The notes below the pieces were generated by a model. The model had not been told where the DNA came from. It made no database searches and worked only from the letters and a program-made list of their open reading frames with translations. Source: Saccharothrix luteola (GTDB lineage: Bacteria > Actinomycetota > Actinomycetes > Mycobacteriales > Pseudonocardiaceae). From it: a DNA stretch of 64,000 nt. Below are positions 53,001 to 61,190 of the stretch, one piece after another. The position numbers and the translations under genes are program-made. The stretch lies in contig NZ_JAJHUO010000001.1 of NCBI RefSeq assembly GCF_020859565.1, forward strand, positions 402,217-466,216, read 5' to 3'. Position 1 is the first letter of the stretch. Every line of letters begins with the position of its first letter.

Positions 53001-53579
53001 CAGGCCCTTGGTCGCCGTGCCGTACCTGATCGCCCGCAGCGCCGGGTTGGCCGCCGCTACGGCGTCGCGGACCACCAGCACCTGGGAGAACCCGTCGGAG
53101 TCGGCCCGCACCCGCAGGTCCACCCCGGGCAGCACCTCGGGATAGGTCGCGGTGTCACCGTCGAGTCGCGGCGCGGGCAGGGTGGCCTGCCACGACAGCG
53201 CCAGTTCCCGGCCGTCGCGCTCGACCGTCACCAGCGGCCCCGCTCCGCCACCGGAGAGCCGGAGGCCGGTGACCGTCGCACGTGGACTGATCGAACCGTC
53301 GGCGGCACGGGCGAGCGAGGTGTCGATCGGCACCCAGGCCCCGGCCTTCCTCGTGCGCACCGGCGCCGCGTACTGCTCCAACGTCCTGGTGCCGGACGGG
53401 TTCGCGAACACCCGCGTGGTCTCGGTGCGGAGCTCGACCAGCTCGACCGGCTCCCGGGCGGGCGCCGGTGCGGTTCCGGCCGCCTGCGCGGGAGGCGTGC
53501 AGAGCCAGACCGTGACGCAGAGGGCCAGCGCCAGGTGCACGGCCGACCTGCGCGGTGCCGATCTTCGGGGTGAGGACAT
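50061..53579 (-). CDS. large secreted FG-GAP/VCBS protein with C-terminal ricin lectin
   Basis: A 1172-aa secreted protein: signal peptide (to about residue 34), an N-terminal beta-rich domain common to big actinobacterial RHS-associated secreted proteins (PVRTRKAGAWVPIDTSLAR...YPEVLPGVDLRVRAD), a DNRLRE-like region (about 270-460, YPLYIDPSFSAG...WSTKETNKAKVG), Ig-like segments, a VCBS/FG-GAP propeller (about 690-1010; GDFTGDGRGDVAVF, GDFDGDGDDDIAAF, GDFDGDGRADLGQL) and two ricin-type lectin repeats (about 1015-1172). ATG 53579 has AGGAG 6 nt upstream. It is divergent from the RHS gene and shares its palindromic operator, so the two are probably made together. Confidence 0.85.
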   Translation of the reverse strand: MSSPRRSAPRRSAVHLALALCVTVWLCTPPAQAAGTAPAPAREPVELVELRTETTRVFANPSGTRTLEQYAAPVRTRKAGAWVPIDTSLARAADGSISPRATVTGLRLSGGGAGPLVTVERDGRELALSWQATLPAPRLDGDTATYPEVLPGVDLRVRADSDGFSQVLVVRDAVAAANPALRAIRYGTATKGLTIRPGADGATAAVDDTGRVVFASDTPMMWDSPRQRVAAAGKAPKGRERAMDLRVGEDELVVTPDPAMLTGPDTTYPLYIDPSFSAGQNRWTYVNKDSPGTSYWSTKETNKAKVGKTWGTAGLYRSLFQMNSGAIAGSKITRAWFSITMDHSAACAATSVDLWSTKAIDPEVPLTWNNSGGHWSTYLASAKGTANESTACPKPDFPMEFSSAALTKVVQDAATANKDTVAFGLRIDADVEGSQDQWKYFYANTARINVEYNSRPRVPTGVGTVPPKPCGTATDPTPFNTGTPTFSGVLSDPEGDNVSGILEILRDDTVIATSTTPVIGSGGAVSWPSLTPGSLPEDQPGTVFNYRARAKDAALTSPDTTRCYFTVDTDKPDAPSVTSVDYPNGTAVRAVGETGVVTFHRAAADTDIAGYRYGFQPDRVLSWVGAEADGRASVPITLWSDSPGGTIGINRTLYVRAVDRAGHAGPDLTSWNLTATPRAVTAPPVRGDTNGDRRADVTTVFDQGDGRTAAWNFISTGAGFTAGHIGWDSGVNGGFPAHRTINVRGDFTGDGRGDVAVFREDPDRRVRLYLLRSDGNRFVVEGESWSGTTYRLSYLKVVAGDFDGDGDDDIAAFQGYQGEQTKLWVHTATGGRFGEPALRWDSGAAKLDVTTTSFVAGDFDGDGRADLGQLRGYDGARTELWVQHGFADPVVRWDSGAGNLNRASATFLAADVNGDGARRDEVVVMSDRGGNTARLNVLTPGDGAWTDQVWWTGTSFDTNAAVVSAGDFSGDGKADVAALYATGDGNRRVYTFTSTGTSFADKRADWEGRIGDTTTPFYVEPGKVYRIHPKHSEKCIGVANTAKDTALTQSDCVIGNKNQQFTIERQGATDYFMLRVVSSKLCADVKTWQHTDDVPVLQWTCNGAGFPQANQQFHFDYVEGSGVDVAVRPRPAHSSKCLDISGASQGNGAALIQWTCGDATKSNQLFYLRPEP

Positions 53580-53609
53580 CAGCGCTCCTAGGCGTGAGGG
53601 ATCACTTGG

Positions 53610-53693
53610 ACGTTATGGGGGCGCGTCGTGCGGCGGAAAGCGTTTCCAGCAGCGTTGAAACGCTGTCGCGGTGAAAACGCCCGTTCCTACGCT
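53610..53693. promoter_or_regulatory. divergent shared promoter/operator modules (copies C and D)
   Basis: One palindrome, CGTTTC-N10-GAAACG (53641-53662), lies between two promoters. Rightward: GAAA starts at 53657 and TACGCT at 53688, 31 bp apart. Leftward on the minus strand: GAAA starts at 53646 and TAACGT at 53615, again 31 bp apart, with TTTCCG as the -35. The RHS and FG-GAP/ricin genes are thus driven symmetrically. Confidence 0.75.
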
Positions 53694-53743
53694 CGGCTGT
53701 CGCTGTGGTTTCGGTTCTGCGTTCGATGCCGAGGAGGCGACTG

Positions 53744-56700
53744 ATGAGAAGACCTGTGCGCCGGTTGATAACCGGCGTGGTGACTTTGGCGGTGGCGACG
53801 ACCGCGGTGGTGTCCACACCGGCCCTGGCCCAGCCGGGCGCCGCCGTGTTCCAGCCCCACCGCGAGCCGTCCGTTCCGGGGCACGACGCCCGCGCCGTGC
53901 CACCCGAACCGAACGTCGCCGACGCGGCGGCGGTGACGAGGACGCCGGACGTGACCTGGCCCAAGGCGGGCGTCGCGGAAGTGGCGCTGGACGGGCTGCG
54001 CACGGCGGGCGACACCGCCCGCGCGGGCGATCTGCCGATCTCCCTCAGGCGGGTGAACGGCGACGTGCCGACGGCCGCCGCCGCACCCGGCAAGGTCCGC
54101 GTCGAGGTGCTCGACCAGCGGTTGGACGGCCCGCTGCTGCGGATCAACCGCGCCGACGGCGTGCGGCAGGACGGTCCCGTCGAGGTCGAGGTGGACTACT
54201 CCGGCTTCGCGCAGGCGTACGGCGGCGACTGGTCGGTCCGACTGAGGCTGGTGGCGCTGCCGGAGTGCGCCCTGAGCACACCGGAGCGGGACGAGTGCCG
54301 GGCCACCCCGCTGGCCACCCTGAACAACGGCTCCGGGCGGCTGACCGCGCGGGCCACCGCGACGCCGGAGGCGAAGTCCGGGCTGTACGGCGTGATGGCG
54401 GGCGACTCCTCGGGCGCCGGGGACTACAAGGAGACGTCGCTGTCGCCGTCCTCGACCTGGGTGGCCGGCGGCTCCTCCGGCGACTTCGGCTGGAACTACC
54501 CGATGGCCGTGCCGCCGAACGTGAACGCCGCGGCGCCCCAGCTGAACCTGTCCTACTCGTCCGGCTCGATGGACGGCCGCACGTCGGCGGCCAACAACCA
54601 GCCGTCCTGGGCCGGCGAGGGCTTCTCCTTCGAGCCGGGCGGGTACGTCGAACGCCGGTACGTCGCCTGCTCGACGGACATGAAGCCGGTGGACAACACC
54701 AACGCGAACAACACCAGGAAGACCGGCGACACGTGCTGGCGCACCGACAACGCCACGTTCACGCTCAACGGCAAGGGCGGCGAGCTGGTGCTGGACGACG
54801 TCACCAAGAAGTGGCGACCGCGCAAGGACGACGGCACCGTGGTGGAGCGCTTGACCGGCGGGAAGAACCCGGACGACAACGGCGAGCACTGGAAGATCAC
54901 CACCCGGGACGGCACGGAGTTCTACTTCGGGCTGAACCAGCTGCCCGGCTGGAGCACCGGCAAGGAGATCACCGAGTCGGTGTGGACCAACCGGGTGTAC
55001 GGCAACCACGCGAACGAGCCGTGCCACAAGACCGCGTTCGCCGACTCGTCCTGCGTGCAGGCCTGGCGGTGGAACCTCGACTACGTGGTCGACCGGCACG
55101 GCAACACGATCAGCTACTTCTACGACACCGAGACCAACAACTACGGGCGTGAGCTGACCGCCACCAAGGTCTCGTCCTACGTCCGCGCCGGGCGCCTGGC
55201 CCGGATCGACTACGGCCAGCCCAAGGACAAGATCTTCACCACCAAGCCGGTCGGCCAGGTCGTGCTCAAGGCCGCGGACCGGTGCATCCCCGGAATCCCG
55301 GCCGCCGACTGCGTCGCGGCCAAGCCCGCGAACTGGCCGGACACGCCGTGGGACCAGGCGTGTGCCAGCACGACGAACTGCAAGGACAAGTACTCGCAGA
55401 CGTTCTGGACGCAGAAGCGGCTGGAGAGCGTGACCACCAAGGTGTGGACCGGTTCGGCGTTCCGCGACGTCAACACCTGGAAGCTCACCCACAACTTCCA
55501 GGCCCCGGGTGACGGCACCAGGGCCGGCCTGTGGCTGTCGTCGATCAGGCAGACCGGCCTGGCCGGCACGCCGGTCGAGCTGCCGCCGACCACGTTCGAC
55601 GGCATCCAGCTGAACAACCGGGTTGACGCCACCAACGACATGGTGCCGCCGATGAACTGGTGGCGGATGAAGAAGATCAACACCGAGTCCGGCGGCCAGG
55701 TGGTCGTCACCTACCAGCCGCCGAACTGCGCCCCGACCGGGACGCGGCCCGCGCCGGACGCCAACACGCTGCGGTGCCACCCGCTGAAGTGGTCACCGGA
55801 CACCCCGGACGGCGTGGCCAAGGAACGCACCGACTGGTTCCACAAGTACGTGGTCGGCGGCGTGACCGAGAAGGACCTGACCACCGGCGTGGTCGCCGAG
55901 GAGACGACCGTCGAGTACGCCGGCACGCCCGCGTGGCGGCACGACGACGAGGACGGCCTCGTCCCGGCCGAGCGCAAGACGTGGTCGCAGTGGCGCGGGT
56001 ACGAGAAGGTGCTGGTCAAGAAGGGTGACGCGGGCGGCGAGCAGTCGCTGACCGAGACCCGGTACTACCGCGGCATGGACGGCGACAAGACCGCGGCGGG
56101 TGGCCGGAAGTCGGTGCAGGTCCTCGACTCGAAGAAAAGTCCCTGGCCCGACCGCGACCCGCTGTCCGGCTACGAGCTGGAGGAGATCACCTACACGAAG
56201 GCCGGTGGCGTCGAGCGGTCGCGGTCGATCACCGACCACTGGGTGCAGGGGCCGACGGCGACCCGCAAGGCGGCCTGGGGCACGACGGAGTCGTTCCAGA
56301 CCGGCGAGAAGAAGTCCCGGCAGACCAACCTGCTCTCCGACGGCACCTGGCGCGAAACCGGCAGCGATAACACCTACGACCCGCGCGGGGTGCTCCAGCA
56401 GACGTTCGACCTGAACGACACCGGCACACCGGACGACGACACCTGCACCCGATACAGCTACGCGACGCAGGGTTCCCTGGTGGAGTTGCCGTACCGCAAG
56501 CAGACCGTGTCCGACGGCTGCGACGTGCCGGTCACGCCGGCGAACGTCACCGACGACGACCGTTTCTACTACGACGGCAGCGAAACCCTCGGCGCGGCAC
56601 CGACCGTCGGTGACGTCACCCGCATCGAGGAACTCTCCGGCTGGGACGGCGGGACCCCGACCTACGTCACGACGACCCGCGCCAAGCACGACGGCTACGG

Positions 56701-59700
56701 GCGGCCGATCGAGGTCCTCGACGCCAAGAACCGCAAGGGCACGACCACGTACACGCCGGCGACCGGCGCGCCGACGAGCATCGCGGTCACCAACGCGTCG
56801 GGCCACCGCACCGTCACCGAAGTGGACCCCGCGTGGGGCGAGGAGACCTCGGTCGTCCTGCCCGGCGACCGGCGTTCCCGCACGACCTACGACGCGCTGG
56901 GCCGCGTGCTCAAGGAGTGGCTGCCCGGGGCGAACCCCGACACCCGTCCGGCCGACCGGGAGCACGCCTACCTGTTCCGCAACGACGGTCCGAGCGTGGT
57001 GACCACGAAGGACCTCCAGCCGGACGGCTCCTACGACACCGATTACGAGCTGTACGACGGCGACATGCGCCTGCGGCAGACCCAGGCCCCGGCGCCGGGC
57101 GGTGGCCGCACGGTCATCGACCACCTCTACGACTCGCGCGGCCTGGAGGTGAAGCAGAACGGGCCCTACCTCAACGACGCGCCGCCCGGCTACGACATCC
57201 TCATCCCCGATGACGACCTGCTGACGTCGCAGACCATCACCGAGTACGACGGCGGTGACCGGCCGACGGCGTCGATCTTCAAGGTCAAGGGCGTCGAGAA
57301 GTGGCGCACGACCTACTCGAACAGCCCCGACCGGCAGGACGTCGACCCGCCGACCGGTGAGACGCCGGAGACCAGGATCCTGGACGCCGACGGGAACGTG
57401 GTCGAGCTGCGCCAGTACAAGGGCGAGACGCCCACCGGCGACTACGACCGGACCACCTACGGCTACGACGCCGAGGGGAACCTGCTGTCGGTCACGGATC
57501 CCGCCGGGAACGCGTGGCGCTACACCTACGACGTGCGCGGCCGCAAGACCAGCAGCCTGGACCCGGATCGCGGCCTCACCGAGTACGGCTACGACGAGGT
57601 CGGCCAGATGACGAGCGTCAAGGACGCTCGCGGCGTCACCCTCGTCTCCACCTTCGACGACCTCGGCCGGCAGACCGGGTTGTACGAGGGGTCGACGTCG
57701 GGCAAGAAGCGTGCCGAGTGGACCTTCGACACGGTGGCCCCCGGCATGCCGGCCACCTCGACCCGATGGGTGGACGGCGCCGCGTACACCTTCGCGGTGA
57801 CCGGGTACGACCCGTCGGGCAAGCCCACCGGGTCGAAGATCACCATCCCGGCGAACGAGGGCAAGCTCGCGGGCACGTACGAGTTCTCCAGCACGTACAC
57901 CGTCGACGGCGAGATCGCGACCCAGAAGCTGCCCGCGGTGGCGGGTTTCGCCGAGGAGACCTTGACCTTCGGGTACGACAACTACGGGTTGCCGACGACG
58001 TTGAGCGGCAAGACCTCCTACGTCACGGGGACCAAGTACACCCCGTACGGCGAGATCGAGAACGCGACGCTGTCCACCGGCGGCAAGGCGGTGCGGCAGT
58101 CGTTCGAGTACGAGGACGGCACCCGCCGGTTGTCCCGCTCGGTGGTGCAGAGCGATTCGAGCGCGAGCCACCTGTCCGACGTGTCCTACCGGTACGACGC
58201 GGCCGGGAACATCAGGAGGATCGCCGACGCCGCCGACGCGGACACCCAGTGCTTCGCCTACGACCACCTGCGCCGGCTCACGAACGCGCACACGCCGAAG
58301 TCCGGCGAGTGCGGTTCGGGAGAGCTGGGCGGGCCGGCCCCCTACGGCACGTCGTGGACGTTCGACAAGGTGGGCAACCGGTTGAGCGAGACGAGGACCG
58401 GCGCGGACGGCAAGTCCACCACGTCGGCCTACACCTATCCCACTCCGGGCCAACCGCAGCCGCACACGCTGCGCAAGGTCACCACGGGCGACAAGGTGGA
58501 CGAGTACGCCTACGACGCGGTCGGCAACACCACCTCCCGCAAGGGCCAGGCGCTCGACTGGGACGCCGAAGGCCGCGTGGCCGAGGTGACCGAGGGCGGC
58601 AAGACCACGTCGTTCCTCTACGACGCGTCCGGCGAGCGGCTGATCCGGCGTGACGCCAACGGGACCACGTTGTACCTCGGCGCGACCGAAGTGCGCCTGA
58701 ACCCCGACGCCACCCTGTCCGCCACTCGCTACTACAGCCACTCGGGACACGTGGTCGCCGCCCGCACGTCGGACGGCAAGCTGACCTGGCAGGCCGCCGA
58801 CCACCACAACACCGCGCAGCTGTCGATCGACTCGGAAACCCAGGCGGTGCAACGACGGCGGACCACCCCGTACGGCGAGGTGCGCGGCGCGGCGCCGTCG
58901 GTCTGGCCGGGTGAACGCGGGTTCGTCGGTGGGACGAACGACCCCACCACCGGTCTGGTGCACCTCGGCGCGCGCGAGTACGACCAGTCGACCGGCCGGT
59001 TCATCTCCGTGGACCCGGTGATCGACCACGAGGACCCGCAGCAGTTGCACGGTTACGCCTACGCGAACAACAGCCCGGTCACCTACACCGACCCGGACGG
59101 CCGTTGGGGCTTCAGCATCAAGACGATCACCAAGACCGTCTTCAAGCCGATCGTGAAGACGGTCGTGCAGCCGGTGACGTCGTGGGTCACCAAGTACACC
59201 CCGATGATCCACAACGCGGTCGAGACGCTCAAGGCCGTCACCGTGCCGGTCGTCAAGAACGTGATCAAGAAGATCCCCAGCGTGCAGAAGGTCACGCAGA
59301 CGATCCGGAAGGTGGTCAAGGAACGGAAGGACTCGGTCAGGAAGTTCTACAAGAAGCACGTCAAGCCGAAGGTGGACCAGGCGAAGAAGAAGATCAACCA
59401 GTACAAGAAGTCGGCCAGAGCCGCGTTGAAGAAGGCCGACAAGTACGTCGACAAAAGTCGCGAGTGGACGGTGAAGCACATCAAGCCAGGCGGGAAGATC
59501 TGGGGCTACGTCAAGCTGGGACTCGGCGTGGCCGCCTTCGCCGGCTGCCTGATCTGCGGTGCGGCGGTCGCCGGGATGAGCGCGGTCGACATGAAGAGGG
59601 CGTACGAGGAGAAACGGGTGGACAAAGTGGCGTACGAGGCGATCGGCATCGTCACCTTCGGTGGCGGCACGAAGATCAAGTTCGCGTTGGACGCCGCCCG

Positions 59701-59905
59701 GAACACCGCCCGGGTGCAGGGCAGCATCTTCACCGGCACCGCACGACTGCACCGGGAGGCGACCGCGGCGGTGAAACGGCTGGAGACCATGGAAGCAAGG
59801 GTGGCCGGCACCGATATCGGGATGCTCGCCAAGGACGGCATCACGCTCGCCGCCAGCTTCACCAACGTCGACGACGACAAACACCACTGGAGCGGAAAGC
59901 TGTGA
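53744..59905 (+). CDS. giant secreted RHS/YD-repeat protein with Lys-rich C-terminal tail
   Basis: A 2053-aa RHS-family protein. Signal peptide (MRRPVRRLITGVVTLAVATT... to about residue 32), SpvB/TcdB-like N-part (WVAGGSSGDFGWNYPMAVP), many YD repeats (YGYDAEGNLLSVTDPAGN, YTYDVRGRKTSSLDPDRG, YAYDAVGNTTSRKG) and the RHS core GLVHLGAREYDQSTGRFISVDP near residue 1745. After the DPDG motif (about 1785) a 270-residue tail follows: a Lys-rich helical stretch, then a hydrophobic hairpin (about 1921-1950, LGVAAFAGCLICGAAVAG). This is the usual site of a variable toxin, but no known toxin is recognised and no immunity gene follows. ATG 53744 is chosen for GAGGAGG 6 nt upstream; a GTG at 53705 is in frame. 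Confidence 0.9.
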   Translation: MRRPVRRLITGVVTLAVATTAVVSTPALAQPGAAVFQPHREPSVPGHDARAVPPEPNVADAAAVTRTPDVTWPKAGVAEVALDGLRTAGDTARAGDLPISLRRVNGDVPTAAAAPGKVRVEVLDQRLDGPLLRINRADGVRQDGPVEVEVDYSGFAQAYGGDWSVRLRLVALPECALSTPERDECRATPLATLNNGSGRLTARATATPEAKSGLYGVMAGDSSGAGDYKETSLSPSSTWVAGGSSGDFGWNYPMAVPPNVNAAAPQLNLSYSSGSMDGRTSAANNQPSWAGEGFSFEPGGYVERRYVACSTDMKPVDNTNANNTRKTGDTCWRTDNATFTLNGKGGELVLDDVTKKWRPRKDDGTVVERLTGGKNPDDNGEHWKITTRDGTEFYFGLNQLPGWSTGKEITESVWTNRVYGNHANEPCHKTAFADSSCVQAWRWNLDYVVDRHGNTISYFYDTETNNYGRELTATKVSSYVRAGRLARIDYGQPKDKIFTTKPVGQVVLKAADRCIPGIPAADCVAAKPANWPDTPWDQACASTTNCKDKYSQTFWTQKRLESVTTKVWTGSAFRDVNTWKLTHNFQAPGDGTRAGLWLSSIRQTGLAGTPVELPPTTFDGIQLNNRVDATNDMVPPMNWWRMKKINTESGGQVVVTYQPPNCAPTGTRPAPDANTLRCHPLKWSPDTPDGVAKERTDWFHKYVVGGVTEKDLTTGVVAEETTVEYAGTPAWRHDDEDGLVPAERKTWSQWRGYEKVLVKKGDAGGEQSLTETRYYRGMDGDKTAAGGRKSVQVLDSKKSPWPDRDPLSGYELEEITYTKAGGVERSRSITDHWVQGPTATRKAAWGTTESFQTGEKKSRQTNLLSDGTWRETGSDNTYDPRGVLQQTFDLNDTGTPDDDTCTRYSYATQGSLVELPYRKQTVSDGCDVPVTPANVTDDDRFYYDGSETLGAAPTVGDVTRIEELSGWDGGTPTYVTTTRAKHDGYGRPIEVLDAKNRKGTTTYTPATGAPTSIAVTNASGHRTVTEVDPAWGEETSVVLPGDRRSRTTYDALGRVLKEWLPGANPDTRPADREHAYLFRNDGPSVVTTKDLQPDGSYDTDYELYDGDMRLRQTQAPAPGGGRTVIDHLYDSRGLEVKQNGPYLNDAPPGYDILIPDDDLLTSQTITEYDGGDRPTASIFKVKGVEKWRTTYSNSPDRQDVDPPTGETPETRILDADGNVVELRQYKGETPTGDYDRTTYGYDAEGNLLSVTDPAGNAWRYTYDVRGRKTSSLDPDRGLTEYGYDEVGQMTSVKDARGVTLVSTFDDLGRQTGLYEGSTSGKKRAEWTFDTVAPGMPATSTRWVDGAAYTFAVTGYDPSGKPTGSKITIPANEGKLAGTYEFSSTYTVDGEIATQKLPAVAGFAEETLTFGYDNYGLPTTLSGKTSYVTGTKYTPYGEIENATLSTGGKAVRQSFEYEDGTRRLSRSVVQSDSSASHLSDVSYRYDAAGNIRRIADAADADTQCFAYDHLRRLTNAHTPKSGECGSGELGGPAPYGTSWTFDKVGNRLSETRTGADGKSTTSAYTYPTPGQPQPHTLRKVTTGDKVDEYAYDAVGNTTSRKGQALDWDAEGRVAEVTEGGKTTSFLYDASGERLIRRDANGTTLYLGATEVRLNPDATLSATRYYSHSGHVVAARTSDGKLTWQAADHHNTAQLSIDSETQAVQRRRTTPYGEVRGAAPSVWPGERGFVGGTNDPTTGLVHLGAREYDQSTGRFISVDPVIDHEDPQQLHGYAYANNSPVTYTDPDGRWGFSIKTITKTVFKPIVKTVVQPVTSWVTKYTPMIHNAVETLKAVTVPVVKNVIKKIPSVQKVTQTIRKVVKERKDSVRKFYKKHVKPKVDQAKKKINQYKKSARAALKKADKYVDKSREWTVKHIKPGGKIWGYVKLGLGVAAFAGCLICGAAVAGMSAVDMKRAYEEKRVDKVAYEAIGIVTFGGGTKIKFALDAARNTARVQGSIFTGTARLHREATAAVKRLETMEARVAGTDIGMLAKDGITLAASFTNVDDDKHHWSGKL

Positions 59906-59909
59906 CCCC

Positions 59910-59946
59910 GGAGGGGGCTCGGGTACCCGATGCCCGAGCCCCCTCC
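59910..59946. terminator. bidirectional hairpin terminator
   Basis: Perfect 14-bp stem: GGAGGGGGCTCGGG (59910-59923) and CCCGAGCCCCCTCC (59933-59946) with a 9-nt loop, between the convergent RHS gene (ends 59905) and the regulator (ends 59951). Confidence 0.85.
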
Positions 59947-59950
59947 TCCG

Positions 59951-60919
59951 CTAGGCGGAGCCGCCGGCCAGCAGGGCGAGGCCGAGCGAGGTGATCGAGT
60001 GCAGCACCGACTGCCCGTTCTGGCGGCTGGTGACCAGGCCGGCGCCGCGCAGGGCCGAGGCCTGCTGGCTCGCGGTCGGCAGGGTCGTCGCCGTGCGGCG
60101 GGCCACTTCGCTGGTCGTGCAAGGGCTTTCGCCGATGGCCGCGAGCACCTTGGCACGGGTCCGGCCGAGCAGGGAGGCCAGCGAGGCACGCGTGCCGCCG
60201 AGCGCGGACCAGCCGAGTTCGTGCTCGACCGGGTACACCAGGATCGGTTCGTAGTCACCGTCGAGGAACGTGATCGGCAGACCCTGGCAGAAGAAGGACG
60301 GCGCCAGTTGCAGGCCCCTGCCACCCAGGTGCAGCTCACGGTCGACCGGGTAGCCGATCTCCAGCACCGGGTAGTGCCACCGCGCCGTCGGGTGCAGGTC
60401 TTCGAGCAGGCGTTCCCAGCCGCCGTCCGCCATCAGCGCCGTCTGCCTGGCGCGTTCCTGACCGATGCGGCCGGCCACGTGCGTCCAGTACGGCGCGAGG
60501 CAGGCTTCGAAGTACCGCTCGACCGCGTCGGCGAGGCGCACGACGGCCTCCGCACGACCCTCGGCGAGCGCGGTCGTCCACGACGGTGGGCGACGCACAC
60601 CCACCAGGATGGACAGGTCCTGGCGGAGTCTTCGTCTCGGCGTGAGGCGCAGGGCCTCCAACCCTTCGGCCAGGGTGAGGTCGTCGGTGACCGGCGTGAG
60701 GAAGTCCGCCGCGTACCCGGACCGCGGCACGAGGTCGGTCAGCAGCCGGGTGTCCGCGGGCGCCTTGGGCCCCGCGGATCTCCGCCACTCCTCGAAGGTC
60801 ACCTCACCCGTCCGCGTGCGCAGCCGGTACAGGCTGAGCAGCGTCTCCCACATCGGGTGCGGTGCGGCGCTGATCCTCGTCCTGGCAAGGTCTTCGGGCG
60901 TGAAGTAGATGCGCAGCAC
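59951..60919 (-). CDS. DUF5937/ArsR-type winged-helix regulator
   Basis: A 322-aa protein: N-terminal DUF5937-like region (LRIYFTPEDLARTRIS...HPMWETLLSL, about 1-240), common in actinomycetes, and a C-terminal ArsR-like winged helix (about 245-320, RAKVLAAIGESPCTTSEVARRTATTLPTASQQASALRGAGLV). GTG start at 60919. It is convergent with the RHS gene and divergent from the arabinofuranosidase. Its target is unknown; it may act on itself or on the GH51 gene. Confidence 0.85.
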   Translation of the reverse strand: MLRIYFTPEDLARTRISAAPHPMWETLLSLYRLRTRTGEVTFEEWRRSAGPKAPADTRLLTDLVPRSGYAADFLTPVTDDLTLAEGLEALRLTPRRRLRQDLSILVGVRRPPSWTTALAEGRAEAVVRLADAVERYFEACLAPYWTHVAGRIGQERARQTALMADGGWERLLEDLHPTARWHYPVLEIGYPVDRELHLGGRGLQLAPSFFCQGLPITFLDGDYEPILVYPVEHELGWSALGGTRASLASLLGRTRAKVLAAIGESPCTTSEVARRTATTLPTASQQASALRGAGLVTSRQNGQSVLHSITSLGLALLAGGSA

Positions 60920-61132
60920 TGCTCCCCCCGGAGCGCTCCGTCGAACGTTGCGTCGGGTGATCCCCCCACCCGGCGTCCGACGCTAGGGCACGGCGGGGCT
61001 TCGGCGGCATCGGTGGACGGAAAAATACCGCCAGAGTTTAGGCGCATACCGCCAATGATTGACGACGAATGGCGCACCCTCGATTCGTGCTCGCGCGCGA
61101 AGCCGTTCGTGCGAACGCCGCCCTGCCGAACC

Positions 61133-61183
61133 TTTCCACGCAGGCCGAAACGCTTGTCCGGCGTGCTCCGGCCTCCCTAGCGT
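61133..61183 (+). promoter_or_regulatory. shared promoter/operator module (copy B)
   Basis: TTTC (61133-61136), 10 bp, GAAA (61147-61150), TTGTCC (61154-61159), 18 bp, TAGCGT (61178-61183), then 7 nt to the GTG start. Identical geometry to copy A at 43141-43191. Confidence 0.75.
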
Positions 61184-61190
61184 CCGGCCC

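Noticed and set aside
55793..59887. A 1364-codon open frame antisense to the RHS gene
   Set aside because: Also a high-GC shadow; the sense frame encodes recognisable YD repeats and the RHS core.
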